A stretch of 34,126 bases of DNA from a virus, in the IMG/VR virus record IMGVR_UViG_3300035703_000271, positions 1 through 34,126 of that record. One strand, 5' to 3'. Below the pieces are notes generated by a model. It made no database searches and was not told the DNA's origin. It was given only the letters and a program-made list of their open reading frames with translations. Shown here in pieces: positions 1 to 8,709 of the stretch (positions within the stretch are counted from its first letter, which is position 1; every line of letters starts with the position of its first letter). The translations under genes were made by a program, and so were the position numbers.

Positions 1-327
1 CATCTGCTCTATTTCGCGATCTTTCTTTTTATCTTGTTTTTCAACTTTAGACTCTGAAGATTTAAACCCTATTTTATTTTGAATTTCTTGAAGTTTAATT
101 TCATAGTACTTTACCCTGAGTTTAGCAAGTTCTAATAAATGAAAAACCTCATTAGCTTGCATTTCTAATTCTGTAGGCAATCGATTTTGTTTTGTTTTTA
201 AGTATTCTTCTGAGCAAGGTAGATTTAGTGTCCAATTATAGACTTCTTTATCAGCCAAGGATTTAGGTATGACAGAGTCCTTGGCTTTAGATTCAGTATT
301 AGTATAAACACATTTTCTTATGCTCAT
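1..327 (-). CDS. Hypothetical phage protein, C-terminus cut by the window edge
   Basis: An open frame of 109 codons starts at an ATG read leftward from 327 and has no stop before position 1, so the gene continues outside the window. It begins MSIRKCVYTN and becomes strongly helical, rich in Lys, Glu and Gln, towards the visible end, which looks coiled-coil. It lies 15 bases after the stop of the giant polyvalent gene on the same strand, so it is probably the next gene of that operon. Only a weak GTGG-like ribosome binding site precedes the ATG. I do not recognise the family. Confidence 0.6.
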   Translation of the reverse strand, partial: MSIRKCVYTNTESKAKDSVIPKSLADKEVYNWTLNLPCSEEYLKTKQNRLPTELEMQANEVFHLLELAKLRVKYYEIKLQEIQNKIGFKSSESKVEKQDKKKDREIEQM

Positions 328-342
328 ACCATAATATTACCA

Positions 343-3300
343 CTATTTTTTCTTTTTCTTAACTTTTCTAGGTATGTTTTTAGGGGTTTTACTTTCCCAC
401 TCTTTAAGCGCTTTTTTTCCGCCGATCTTCTCTGGATGAGCGTACAGGAAAGCTCTTTGGGCTTTTGATTTAAAAGGCTTTTGCAAGTCATTATCAAGAG
501 CTTCAGGACATAAAGCTTCCGTCTGGATCTTTTCACTAGCGGCTAATTTCTGCTCTCCTATCCAGCCGTATTGACCTTGATATGTGTCTGGTTTTGCTAA
601 TTGTTTGAGACTTTTAGCCCTATAAGAGGCTTTGTCTCCAGATTTACCAGCTCTTGAGTTTATTTTATTGTCTTGTTTATTTTGTTCTGCTAAAGCGTCT
701 AAATTAGCATGGTGAAAACCTTCGGAACCGTGTTCTACAATCCATTCTTTTTCGGTTTTTTCAGTGGGAGATCTGCCGGTTTTAAGAGGTTCTTTATTAT
801 TTTCTATTAACAATTGATTGAATTTTTTATCTGCTTCTAGATTTTCTTTAGAGGGCGCATTGAATTGATTAGGAGAATGTATTAGAGATGATTCTGGAAT
901 CCAAGCAGATATAATATTTTCAACTTTAGCACCTTTAGGAGCGTTAAATATCTTATCGCCTTCGGCAGTAGTTGCAAATTCTTCAGCTACATCATATCTA
1001 GGCGTCCAGCTTGTTCTGGCTCCTTTTTTATGTGTAGTTTTACCGTCTTTATTAGCACCATGAAATTCTTCATGCCCCATTCCCCTGTGCATCAGGAACA
1101 TTCTTTCACCAGTTTCTGGATGCCTACGAACGTGAGTTTGTTTAGCGAGTTTATTTAAAGCACGTAAACGAGCTGCGTCTTCTATTCTAGGTAAATCAAT
1201 TCTAGAATCTCTATTTTCTTCATGAGTCCATTTTCTTTGTTTATCTTTAATTTCCTGAACTTCTTTTGACATAGGATTAAAAGGATTTCTTCGCTGTAAA
1301 GAGCCTTTAGTTAAATCTAATTCAGTATTTTCAGAAGCAGCTAATTTTTGAGTTTTAATATTAGCCATGTCTTTTTTAGGCATATTGAAAGTCTGAGGTC
1401 TTTCGGTAATTTGCTTTTGTACTGCTATTCTTTTTTCTTCAGGAGATAAATTTTGTCTATATTTGATTTGATCTTTAAGTTTTTCCTGCCTAATTTTTGA
1501 TATGGCTTCCGGATTTTTTAATGGATGATCGGGCGTAACAAATTTTATTTCATCGTCTGCTATGTTTTGATTTATTAGATCAGAGTGAGCATGAAAAAAA
1601 GGCTGATTATGTTCTACAATCCATTCCTGCTCTATAGATTCAAAACGAGATCTTTTATTTTCATTATTAGGGTCGGGAGAATTAAATTGATTAGGGGAAT
1701 GTATTAAAGATGATTCTGGAATCCAAGCAGAAACAGTCGCTTCGTGTTCACCAACGGGCATGGTAGGAATTTTACTACCAAAAAACACACCTGTACCGTG
1801 ATCTGAAGTCCAGCTTGTTCTAGTCCCTTTTTCGTATGCGGCTTTGCCATCTTTATTATTTCTATCAAATTCTTTACGACCCATTCCTCTGTGCATAAGA
1901 AATAAACGCTCACCGGTTTCAGGGTGTTTACGGACTTGTGTTTGTTTGGCTAACTTATTTAAAGCTCGTAAACGAGCTGCGTCTTTTGTTTTAGGTAATG
2001 TTTCTCTTCCTTTTCCCGTATGATCCCACGGGACTTTATGAGTCCATTCTCTTTGTTTTTGTCTAATTTCTTGAGATTCTTTTGACATAGGATTAAAAGG
2101 ATTTCTTCTTTGAAGGCTACCTTTAGTCAAATCAACTTCAGAGTTTTCGTTAGCAGCTAGATCATTGTCTTTATTCTGCCTACTTATCATATTATGATTC
2201 CATTTATTCTCTTTATAACTTTTAGAGCGTTCTCCAAGAGTATCTTTAGGAGTTTTAGGTATTTTATTTGTTACCATAGAGTTATGGTTAGATCCAATAA
2301 TTATTTCGTGTTCATTTCTAGGAGCTTTCTGAAAAATATCGGTATGTTTACTATCGGTAACTTTAGGAATTATAAAAGGCGCAGATACTATAGAAGATAA
2401 AGGAACCCAAGCTGAAGCAACGATTTTTTTACTAGGATTGTCTTCAACTGATCTATCATAATCATCAGCAAAAGCTTCTGCCAGCCCTCTATTGGTAGTC
2501 CAAGAAGTTTGTGTATCATGGTGATTTAAAATTCCATCTTTATGATATTTATCAAATTCTCTTTGACTCATAGCTCTATGCAACAAAGCGTGAAGCTCAC
2601 CAGTTTCAGGATGTTTTTTAATATGCGTTAAAGATCCTATTTTTTGTTTTAATCTATTTAAAAATTTATCTGGCATTTTACCAATTAAATTTCTTTTTTC
2701 TTTATATTCTTGCGAAGGATTGTGGCTATATCCTGAAGTCGCATTAATCCATTGGGCGGTATTGTTTAAATCTTCTTGCGAAATATCTTTTTTTCTGGTA
2801 GGATTTCTTCTTTGAAACGAACCTTTAGCTAAGTTGTTATTTATTTTTTCTGATTTATTTACATCTTCTTCTTTTTGATCTAAATCTAGTAAAGCTACTT
2901 TGGGATTAATTCCATTTAAAAAAGCGGCGTCCATTCTTGTATTCCCGCTCATCACATTATATCTTCCTTTATGTTTAATTACAATAGGATGAGGAATAGG
3001 ATGATTGTTATGAAATCCATGAACTATCCTGTCAACATCTCTAGGAAATTGATATCGGGAAGTCATATCTTTTAACTCGTCTATTGACGAAGTATTTGAA
3101 CGATTTCCGATTTTTTGATTCATTTGAGGAGTTACTTCCACTACTTTAGCATTTTTAACGGCATTTTTAAAATGATCTAAAGTAGGGAATAAATGAGTAT
3201 GATCCCAGTGATTTTTATATTCCCAATTATATTCATTTTCAATATCTTGATCAGAGTTATGTGTCCAGTTATCGTAAGGCAATCCTTCTGATTTTACTAA

Positions 3301-6300
3301 CTTAACTTTTTCAGGTTTTTTATTAAGTTCCCTATACATGTCCTGCTTAGTCGTTACACCCTCGATATCTTGATCCCCGCCTTTTTCAGGATAAAGTTTA
3401 TCTATTTTGTTTCTTTGGCCTATTCTAGCATTAATTCTTTGACTTGTAGACAAGGGAGCTTTTTCAGCATAAATAAAATCATGAGGCTTTACAATATATT
3501 CTTGCTCATGAATCGGCATGTCATTAGCCTCGTCCTCATCTGTTATCGCGTTATTTATATAATTATGAATAGCTGACTCTGGTATCCAAGCTGAATAGAC
3601 TCGATCTTTGCTTCCTTCATCGTCATAATCTGCCGATGCGAAACCAAGAGCCTCGTCATATTTAGGTGTCCAAGATGTCTTGTTGAATTCGTGAGAAATC
3701 CTGTTCATAGGATTATAGGCTACTCCTCTGTGCATTAGAAACATTCTTTCACCAGTTTTAGGGTGTCTTTTGACTTGAGTTTGAGCGTGTAATTTTTGGA
3801 AAAATCTTTGCTTAGCTTTTGACGAAGCCTCTGGGATATCTTCTCTTGATCCAACATCGCTACCTTCCGCCCAGGCTATCATAGAGCCACCTTCGTTTGG
3901 TTTTAGCTGCTCTTTAGGATTACCCATCTTTCTTTGAAGGCTACCTTTAGTTAAATCGGATTCTTCTGATTTTAATATGTTAAGTAGTTTGTTTGAATCA
4001 AAAGACATTTTTTGTCTTTGAATAACTCCCTTATCTTTATGTCCATTTTTAAGGAAGGTAGCAATTGAAGCGCAGTATTTTGAAAATTTTGCTGGTTCAA
4101 TGTCTAATTTTTTAAGAGAATTTTGTATCCATTCTGGAATTTTTCCCTCATGTTTAATCTCTAGAATTAATATATCATTATTAGTTATCTGTTTAACTGG
4201 TTTATATATTTTTTTCCACTTATCAGAATTTAATATAGCATTACCAGTGTTTTCATCAATAGGATTAAAACTGTAGTATTTTAAACTATCGTCAATTGTG
4301 ATTCTGACATTTTTACCAGAATAAGCCCTTCTGTGATATTCCACTATTGTTTGTTTACGCATTCCATATTTTTGAATAATCGTATTGATAGCCGTAATTC
4401 TTTGCCATAGTTCCATTTTAGTAATATCTTTATTGATAAGCTCAATCATTTTATCGGATTTTATTTCTTGACCTTTACATATACTATCGATCATATACGC
4501 ATAAATACGTATTCTAGTTTTTTTAGTAAACCCATCTTCTGTTTTTATTTTAAGCTCAATATAAGCAGTATTTTCCCATTTGTCATTGTTTGGCTTATAC
4601 TGTCTAATTCTCACTTTAAATCTAGGCTTGATATCCTCTAGGTTATCTCGGAAAGAGTCTAGATCCCTATTATCTAAATAAATTGTTCTATTTGTATTGA
4701 ATCTAACAGACGTATCGCTATCGCCTTCTTTTAATTTTTTACTTATAGCATTAACAAATTCTTGAAACTTAGAAGAAGGAAGAAAGAATTTGTCTTCAAA
4801 TCTGTTCATTAGAGGCGCTGTCTCTTCGTTTAAAGACATGCCGACATTGTAATTTTTTGTTAGGTTAGATTTAGTTTTTTCACTAGCGGCTAACTTATCT
4901 TTAGCCAGATCATTCTCAGATTTTCCAAATTTTCTATCTTTTGCCTCCCACAACTTCCTAGCATCAAGACTTTGCTGGTCGGACGGCTTTACTTTTTTAC
5001 CGCTTAAATTCTGGGCGTGTTCATACATTCCTGAAGCGATGCCTTTTCTTCTATGCTCTTTATTTACTAAAGAAAGAACAGGTGTTATATTTTTATTTTC
5101 GTGAGTAAAAGATGCGGAGCCTACAACTTTTCCATCTTTGTCTTTAGCTGTAACTTTAAAATCATGAGTTTTAGGATGGAAATTAGGTCTATCATCATTC
5201 CAAGCCTCATGATGAAGAGTGTGTCCTTCTTTTTTCCAATCTCCGTTTTCACCTTTCTTTATCTCAGGAGGATTTTGAATCTTTAACTTTTCCATAGCAG
5301 CGTCTAGAGGTTTCTTAGCTCCGCTTTCAATTCTTTTTTTTTCTGCGGCAGCCTCTTTCTGCTTCTGTTCTTTTTGTCTTTTATAATAATCGCGAGGATG
5401 TTCAAGACTAGATTTGCTAACGTCTTTTTCACTAGCCGCCAAATCCATATCGTCATAGGAAGTTATTTTCTTCTCAGCTTCTTTACGTTGCTTAAAGGCG
5501 TTCTTAACATTTTCAAACATACCCTTATTTCTTGCAGATGGGTCTTTTTTTACTCTTACTTTAGCATTGATCAAAGCATTGGCGCTTGAGCCTATAGTAT
5601 TTTCTCCAGTAAAAGGATCAAAAGATTCTAAGCCTTCGTCGAAATTCTTTAATTTTTCTTTTGCAAATTTTCTAGACTGTTCTTCAGCACTTGATTCTTT
5701 GACCCCTCTTTCAGGACTTCTAAAAGGCTCTATACCGGCTCTTCTTCTGATTCCAGCTTCCATGTGGTGAGTAGTTTGCTCCGGCATACCTCCGCCGTGC
5801 ATTTCTTTCATTTCATTTCTAAAAGACGATGCCCTAAGCTTTCCTTGCAAACCAGGTTTACCTATAAATTGTTGATACTCTTTAACACTAGTCTTAGGAG
5901 GAGTGAGCATTGCATGGGCCGCCTCATGAACAACTTGCTGATCGTGAGGATCTCCTTCTTTATTGATTGTAATACTAGTAGGAGAAGCAGAGGCTAGATT
6001 TCTTCCTCCTTCCGCGGCTATATCAGGACTAAGTCCTATTGATGTTAAATATCTATGCAAACGGTCAATTCTAATTTGCATATTTTTATCAGCATCCCAA
6101 CCTTCTTCTGCCATTCTTTTTTCATGAATAGGCTTAGTGAATTGGCCTTTTTTCATTTTTGTTAAATGTTCATGAGCGTCCTGAGCATGAAGTCGATAAT
6201 TTTCATCAGGATGATTTTGAGCAGCTCTTTGCAGGTAATCAGCAATATGTTTTGGATTACCTATTCTCATAATTTTAGCTGAATGTGTGTAATCTGGATG

Positions 6301-6750
6301 GTTGATTTCAATTATTTTATGGTTAGGAAAAATATCAGGAAGATGTGTTGCGATTTTAGATAAAAGCTCTTCAGTTTTTCCATCATTTCCATACTGAGAA
6401 GTGTGGACTAAAACTGTATCGTCGCCTAATAATCTTACCACGGGATAGTGAGATCCATAAACATTTACAGTATTAGGTACTTGACCTGATTTCATAGCTC
6501 TTTTTGAGCTTTCCATTTTATCTTGACTAGGTATACTATAAATACGAGAAAAAATACCTTTAGTAGATGGCTTGTCTTGTTGTAAATTCTCTAAAGCGCC
6601 ACGAACTTTCGCTTCTTCTTTTGCAGGCGGCATGTAATCTTCTTCATCTTCCGCTTTATTAATTGACAATGAATTAATAGAAGGAAGCTTTTTAAGCTCT
6701 TTAATAGACTCTAAAGTATTTCTTCTATGGTGCATTTTAGTTTTATTCAT
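343..6750 (-). CDS. Giant polyvalent protein: zincin-like, GNAT, VTC polyphosphate polymerase, four ADP-ribosyltransferase modules, ParB-like
   Basis: This 2135-residue protein looks like a chain of effector domains. Seen in order: a metallopeptidase-like HEAAH motif at about 275-279; a GNAT-like domain at about 515-620 with an RRKGIA acetyl-CoA loop; a VTC-type domain at about 645-905 (FKVRIRQY, IELKIK, LEIKHEG, KFSKY); four ADP-ribosyltransferase modules with Arg in HRG or HRA at about 1008, 1392, 1621 and 1889, a following TSWT, and E-x-E at 1082, 1480, 1707 and 2000; a ParB-like GNTRMDAA segment near 1268; and a C-terminal FKSKAQRAFLYAHP motif common in phage head-region proteins. Linkers with LAASE, LTKGS-QRR or KSE separate the domains. 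The family pattern matches polyvalent proteins thought to be injected with phage DNA. That it is cleaved into separate enzymes is inference. It overlaps the upstream endonuclease gene by 8 bases. Confidence 0.85.
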   Translation of the reverse strand: MNKTKMHHRRNTLESIKELKKLPSINSLSINKAEDEEDYMPPAKEEAKVRGALENLQQDKPSTKGIFSRIYSIPSQDKMESSKRAMKSGQVPNTVNVYGSHYPVVRLLGDDTVLVHTSQYGNDGKTEELLSKIATHLPDIFPNHKIIEINHPDYTHSAKIMRIGNPKHIADYLQRAAQNHPDENYRLHAQDAHEHLTKMKKGQFTKPIHEKRMAEEGWDADKNMQIRIDRLHRYLTSIGLSPDIAAEGGRNLASASPTSITINKEGDPHDQQVVHEAAHAMLTPPKTSVKEYQQFIGKPGLQGKLRASSFRNEMKEMHGGGMPEQTTHHMEAGIRRRAGIEPFRSPERGVKESSAEEQSRKFAKEKLKNFDEGLESFDPFTGENTIGSSANALINAKVRVKKDPSARNKGMFENVKNAFKQRKEAEKKITSYDDMDLAASEKDVSKSSLEHPRDYYKRQKEQKQKEAAAEKKRIESGAKKPLDAAMEKLKIQNPPEIKKGENGDWKKEGHTLHHEAWNDDRPNFHPKTHDFKVTAKDKDGKVVGSASFTHENKNITPVLSLVNKEHRRKGIASGMYEHAQNLSGKKVKPSDQQSLDARKLWEAKDRKFGKSENDLAKDKLAASEKTKSNLTKNYNVGMSLNEETAPLMNRFEDKFFLPSSKFQEFVNAISKKLKEGDSDTSVRFNTNRTIYLDNRDLDSFRDNLEDIKPRFKVRIRQYKPNNDKWENTAYIELKIKTEDGFTKKTRIRIYAYMIDSICKGQEIKSDKMIELINKDITKMELWQRITAINTIIQKYGMRKQTIVEYHRRAYSGKNVRITIDDSLKYYSFNPIDENTGNAILNSDKWKKIYKPVKQITNNDILILEIKHEGKIPEWIQNSLKKLDIEPAKFSKYCASIATFLKNGHKDKGVIQRQKMSFDSNKLLNILKSEESDLTKGSLQRKMGNPKEQLKPNEGGSMIAWAEGSDVGSREDIPEASSKAKQRFFQKLHAQTQVKRHPKTGERMFLMHRGVAYNPMNRISHEFNKTSWTPKYDEALGFASADYDDEGSKDRVYSAWIPESAIHNYINNAITDEDEANDMPIHEQEYIVKPHDFIYAEKAPLSTSQRINARIGQRNKIDKLYPEKGGDQDIEGVTTKQDMYRELNKKPEKVKLVKSEGLPYDNWTHNSDQDIENEYNWEYKNHWDHTHLFPTLDHFKNAVKNAKVVEVTPQMNQKIGNRSNTSSIDELKDMTSRYQFPRDVDRIVHGFHNNHPIPHPIVIKHKGRYNVMSGNTRMDAAFLNGINPKVALLDLDQKEEDVNKSEKINNNLAKGSFQRRNPTRKKDISQEDLNNTAQWINATSGYSHNPSQEYKEKRNLIGKMPDKFLNRLKQKIGSLTHIKKHPETGELHALLHRAMSQREFDKYHKDGILNHHDTQTSWTTNRGLAEAFADDYDRSVEDNPSKKIVASAWVPLSSIVSAPFIIPKVTDSKHTDIFQKAPRNEHEIIIGSNHNSMVTNKIPKTPKDTLGERSKSYKENKWNHNMISRQNKDNDLAANENSEVDLTKGSLQRRNPFNPMSKESQEIRQKQREWTHKVPWDHTGKGRETLPKTKDAARLRALNKLAKQTQVRKHPETGERLFLMHRGMGRKEFDRNNKDGKAAYEKGTRTSWTSDHGTGVFFGSKIPTMPVGEHEATVSAWIPESSLIHSPNQFNSPDPNNENKRSRFESIEQEWIVEHNQPFFHAHSDLINQNIADDEIKFVTPDHPLKNPEAISKIRQEKLKDQIKYRQNLSPEEKRIAVQKQITERPQTFNMPKKDMANIKTQKLAASENTELDLTKGSLQRRNPFNPMSKEVQEIKDKQRKWTHEENRDSRIDLPRIEDAARLRALNKLAKQTHVRRHPETGERMFLMHRGMGHEEFHGANKDGKTTHKKGARTSWTPRYDVAEEFATTAEGDKIFNAPKGAKVENIISAWIPESSLIHSPNQFNAPSKENLEADKKFNQLLIENNKEPLKTGRSPTEKTEKEWIVEHGSEGFHHANLDALAEQNKQDNKINSRAGKSGDKASYRAKSLKQLAKPDTYQGQYGWIGEQKLAASEKIQTEALCPEALDNDLQKPFKSKAQRAFLYAHPEKIGGKKALKEWESKTPKNIPRKVKKKKK
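520..2130 (-). repeat. Tandem duplication of ADP-ribosyltransferase modules 3 and 4
   Basis: Two roughly 0.8-kb units inside the giant gene are near-copies at DNA level. Shared stretches include the linker coding LTKGSLQRRNPFNPMSKE (about 1260-1320 and 2065-2130), the HRG block, the TSWT block and the segment coding SAWIPESSLIHSPNQFN (about 860-910 and 1680-1730). Modules 1 and 2 farther upstream keep the same motif order but are more diverged, so units 3 and 4 look like the latest duplication. Confidence 0.75.
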
Positions 6751-7654
6751 TTTCCATTCCTTTTAATTCTTCAAGGTATTCTTCTGAATTTCTTCTATAG
6801 AACTCCGCTTTCTTGCTGGCGGGAAATTCAGGTAATTTATCAATAAAAGACATGATCTTTCTTCTTAACCATAGATTATCATTTTTCCAATTAATTTCTT
6901 TTATATGTAAAATTTCAATTCCAAATTCTCCGAAAAAACTATCCTTATTGTCGTGGTATTTTTCCGCCTCCGCCCGGCTTATTTTTCTAGTTTTTTGTAA
7001 CACCTCGATAGAATGCCAGTAGTCACCGTCAAATTCTATACCTTTTTTGATTTCTGGTATATAGATATCCAATTCGTAAAATTTTTGACGGTACTTAGAT
7101 GGGGTTTCGTTTTTAAACACTTTGCTTTTTGCCGAAGGATAGAGTTCTTGACATATACTCAATATGACTAATTCTTGTTTTGAGGCCTTTCCTTTTTTGC
7201 TACGTACCATGTGCAAACAAATGTCATTTATCCAGCCATTTTTTAAGGCCGCCAAATATGAACCGGCGTCATTTACACAAAACTCTCTTTTTGTTTTGTA
7301 TTTTAAAGCATCCTGCCTAGCCGTTTCAATTGTATGTTTGGGTCGTTTTATCACTTCCATGTGCGAGCATACTAAGTCTAAGAAATCTTTACCTTTAGAA
7401 AAAGCTGAAGCATAGGCTTTGCTGTTTTTTTGAAAATCAGTTCTTCTAGTGTATCTCTTAGCTATCTCAAAAATTTCCTCGTCAGTGTACTTTTTTGTAG
7501 CTGGAGGTTCCATGTGGGAGCAGACAGAGTTTAAAACTCCTAATCTGCAAGCGGACAAATATGCTCCATTACTGTTTTTTTGAAAATCAACTCTCCTATA
7601 GTACTTGTCCGCTTCTTTCTGTAGTTTTTCAATTGTCCACTTTCTATTTTTCAT
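6743..7654 (-). CDS. Free-standing homing-type endonuclease with Vsr-like nuclease domain
   Basis: About 303 residues. The first 150 residues hold three copies of a roughly 45-residue module with a YxxRxxF core, two of them DFQKNS, ending in VCSHM or ICLHM; such modules act as DNA-binding units in phage homing endonucleases. The C-terminal part resembles the Vsr or PD-(D/E)xK fold: ELDIYIPE, then IEFDGDYWHS, a lysine-rich helix with YHDNKDSFF, and ILHIKEINW. It probably cuts DNA lacking the insertion and promotes its own spread. I chose the ATG at 7654 because GGGGA lies upstream; an in-frame ATG at 7669 has no such site. It overlaps both neighbours by a few bases and interrupts two effector genes, so it looks like an insertion into the operon. 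It could also be a non-mobile Vsr-like nuclease. Confidence 0.8.
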   Translation of the reverse strand: MKNRKWTIEKLQKEADKYYRRVDFQKNSNGAYLSACRLGVLNSVCSHMEPPATKKYTDEEIFEIAKRYTRRTDFQKNSKAYASAFSKGKDFLDLVCSHMEVIKRPKHTIETARQDALKYKTKREFCVNDAGSYLAALKNGWINDICLHMVRSKKGKASKQELVILSICQELYPSAKSKVFKNETPSKYRQKFYELDIYIPEIKKGIEFDGDYWHSIEVLQKTRKISRAEAEKYHDNKDSFFGEFGIEILHIKEINWKNDNLWLRRKIMSFIDKLPEFPASKKAEFYRRNSEEYLEELKGMENE

Positions 7655-8708
7655 TATGCCAATCCCCATCTATAATATGATCAGGCAGCAGTCCCGCTTT
7701 TTGCTCAGCAAATTTTGTTTTTTCAGGATACTTTTTATTATGCTCAGCATAAGGGCCGTACCCAACCCAGTTATTTTGACCCATCGTTTCTGTAGCTAAA
7801 GCTTTTGAGGCTAAAGGCGAGAACATTCGCTTATGCTTTAAGTAAGACTGATGCTCTCCCTTATGTCCGAATTTTGCCTTACCATTTAAAAAGTGCCCAA
7901 AATAATCATGTACTGCTCTGAATTCGTCATTAGCCAGTAGCTTATGATCTCCTATGGAGCGCCCCGTAGGCTCAAGTAAGGGGTGGTCTTTATGATCTCC
8001 TTCTGTCGTTCCAAAACCGCTATCTGTAGGATAAAGCCATAGATGTTTATTTTGTTCCAAATCCCTGTGCATATCATCGGAGCTTTTATACGGATTATCC
8101 TGACCGTGTTTCATCACAGAAACCTTAATCCCATGACTAAGCATGGTGTCAAACTGTTGTTTTGTCTCATTTTTTAAAGCATCATAAGCGGATTTAACTT
8201 CAGGATGATTGGGATCGTGTTTCATTTGATGATAAGCGTCAGCAATAGCCTTTCCGTGTTCAGGATTAAGCTTTACTCTAGGCAGACCTAGCTGTTTTGG
8301 GGCAGATGGGCTATCCTCAGATTTACCAAACTCAGACCCTTTGCTTTGCCAGAATTTTTGAGCGTCTTCTGTCTGATGTTCCTTGGGAGGTCTTTTTACC
8401 GGCTGACCCATAATTTGACTAGCCAGTCTATACATTCTATTTGCAACGCCTTTATTTCTATGCTCTTTATGAACTTCAGAATTTTCAGGAATAAGACCTC
8501 TTAATTTAAATTCTTTTCTGTTAGCAGCATAAACTTTATCTGTAGTCTTATCGTGAGAAAATTGAGCCCTACCAACTACGTCGCCATTTTTATGTCTAGC
8601 GGTAATATGTAGGACGTTTGTAGGCGACATATAATGAGAATACTCATATTCATTTTCTGTTTTAATGATTTGAGCTAAAATTTCTTCAAATTTTTCTAGC
8701 TTATCCAT
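7644..8708 (-). CDS. Polyvalent-type protein: GNAT-like domain plus conserved HDYFGH domain
   Basis: 354 residues. Residues about 20-130 resemble a GNAT acyltransferase, with VHKEHRNKGVANRMYRLA as the acetyl-CoA loop, and end in FGKSE. This half is clearly related to the GNAT segment of the giant protein, which also ends in FGKSE. The C-terminal half contains DEFRAVHDYFGHFLNG, then LKHKRMFSPLASKAL and TETMGQNNWVGYGP. I believe I have seen this arrangement in other phage multidomain proteins but know no activity for it; the conserved His and Asp could be catalytic. The gene lies one base downstream of the 1056-residue gene, so they are co-transcribed. Probable role: protein delivered into, or acting on, the host. 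Acyl target unknown. Confidence 0.65.
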   Translation of the reverse strand: MDKLEKFEEILAQIIKTENEYEYSHYMSPTNVLHITARHKNGDVVGRAQFSHDKTTDKVYAANRKEFKLRGLIPENSEVHKEHRNKGVANRMYRLASQIMGQPVKRPPKEHQTEDAQKFWQSKGSEFGKSEDSPSAPKQLGLPRVKLNPEHGKAIADAYHQMKHDPNHPEVKSAYDALKNETKQQFDTMLSHGIKVSVMKHGQDNPYKSSDDMHRDLEQNKHLWLYPTDSGFGTTEGDHKDHPLLEPTGRSIGDHKLLANDEFRAVHDYFGHFLNGKAKFGHKGEHQSYLKHKRMFSPLASKALATETMGQNNWVGYGPYAEHNKKYPEKTKFAEQKAGLLPDHIIDGDWHNEK

Positions 8709-8709
8709 A

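Noticed and set aside
17-536. Frame of 70 codons at 324-536 on the minus strand
   Set aside because: It lies in another frame of the giant gene's C-terminus and starts without a ribosome binding site.
1704-5997. Several 60-80-codon frames antisense or in other frames within the giant gene
   Set aside because: They have no ribosome binding sites and no recognisable features, and lie inside a long, clearly domain-containing gene.
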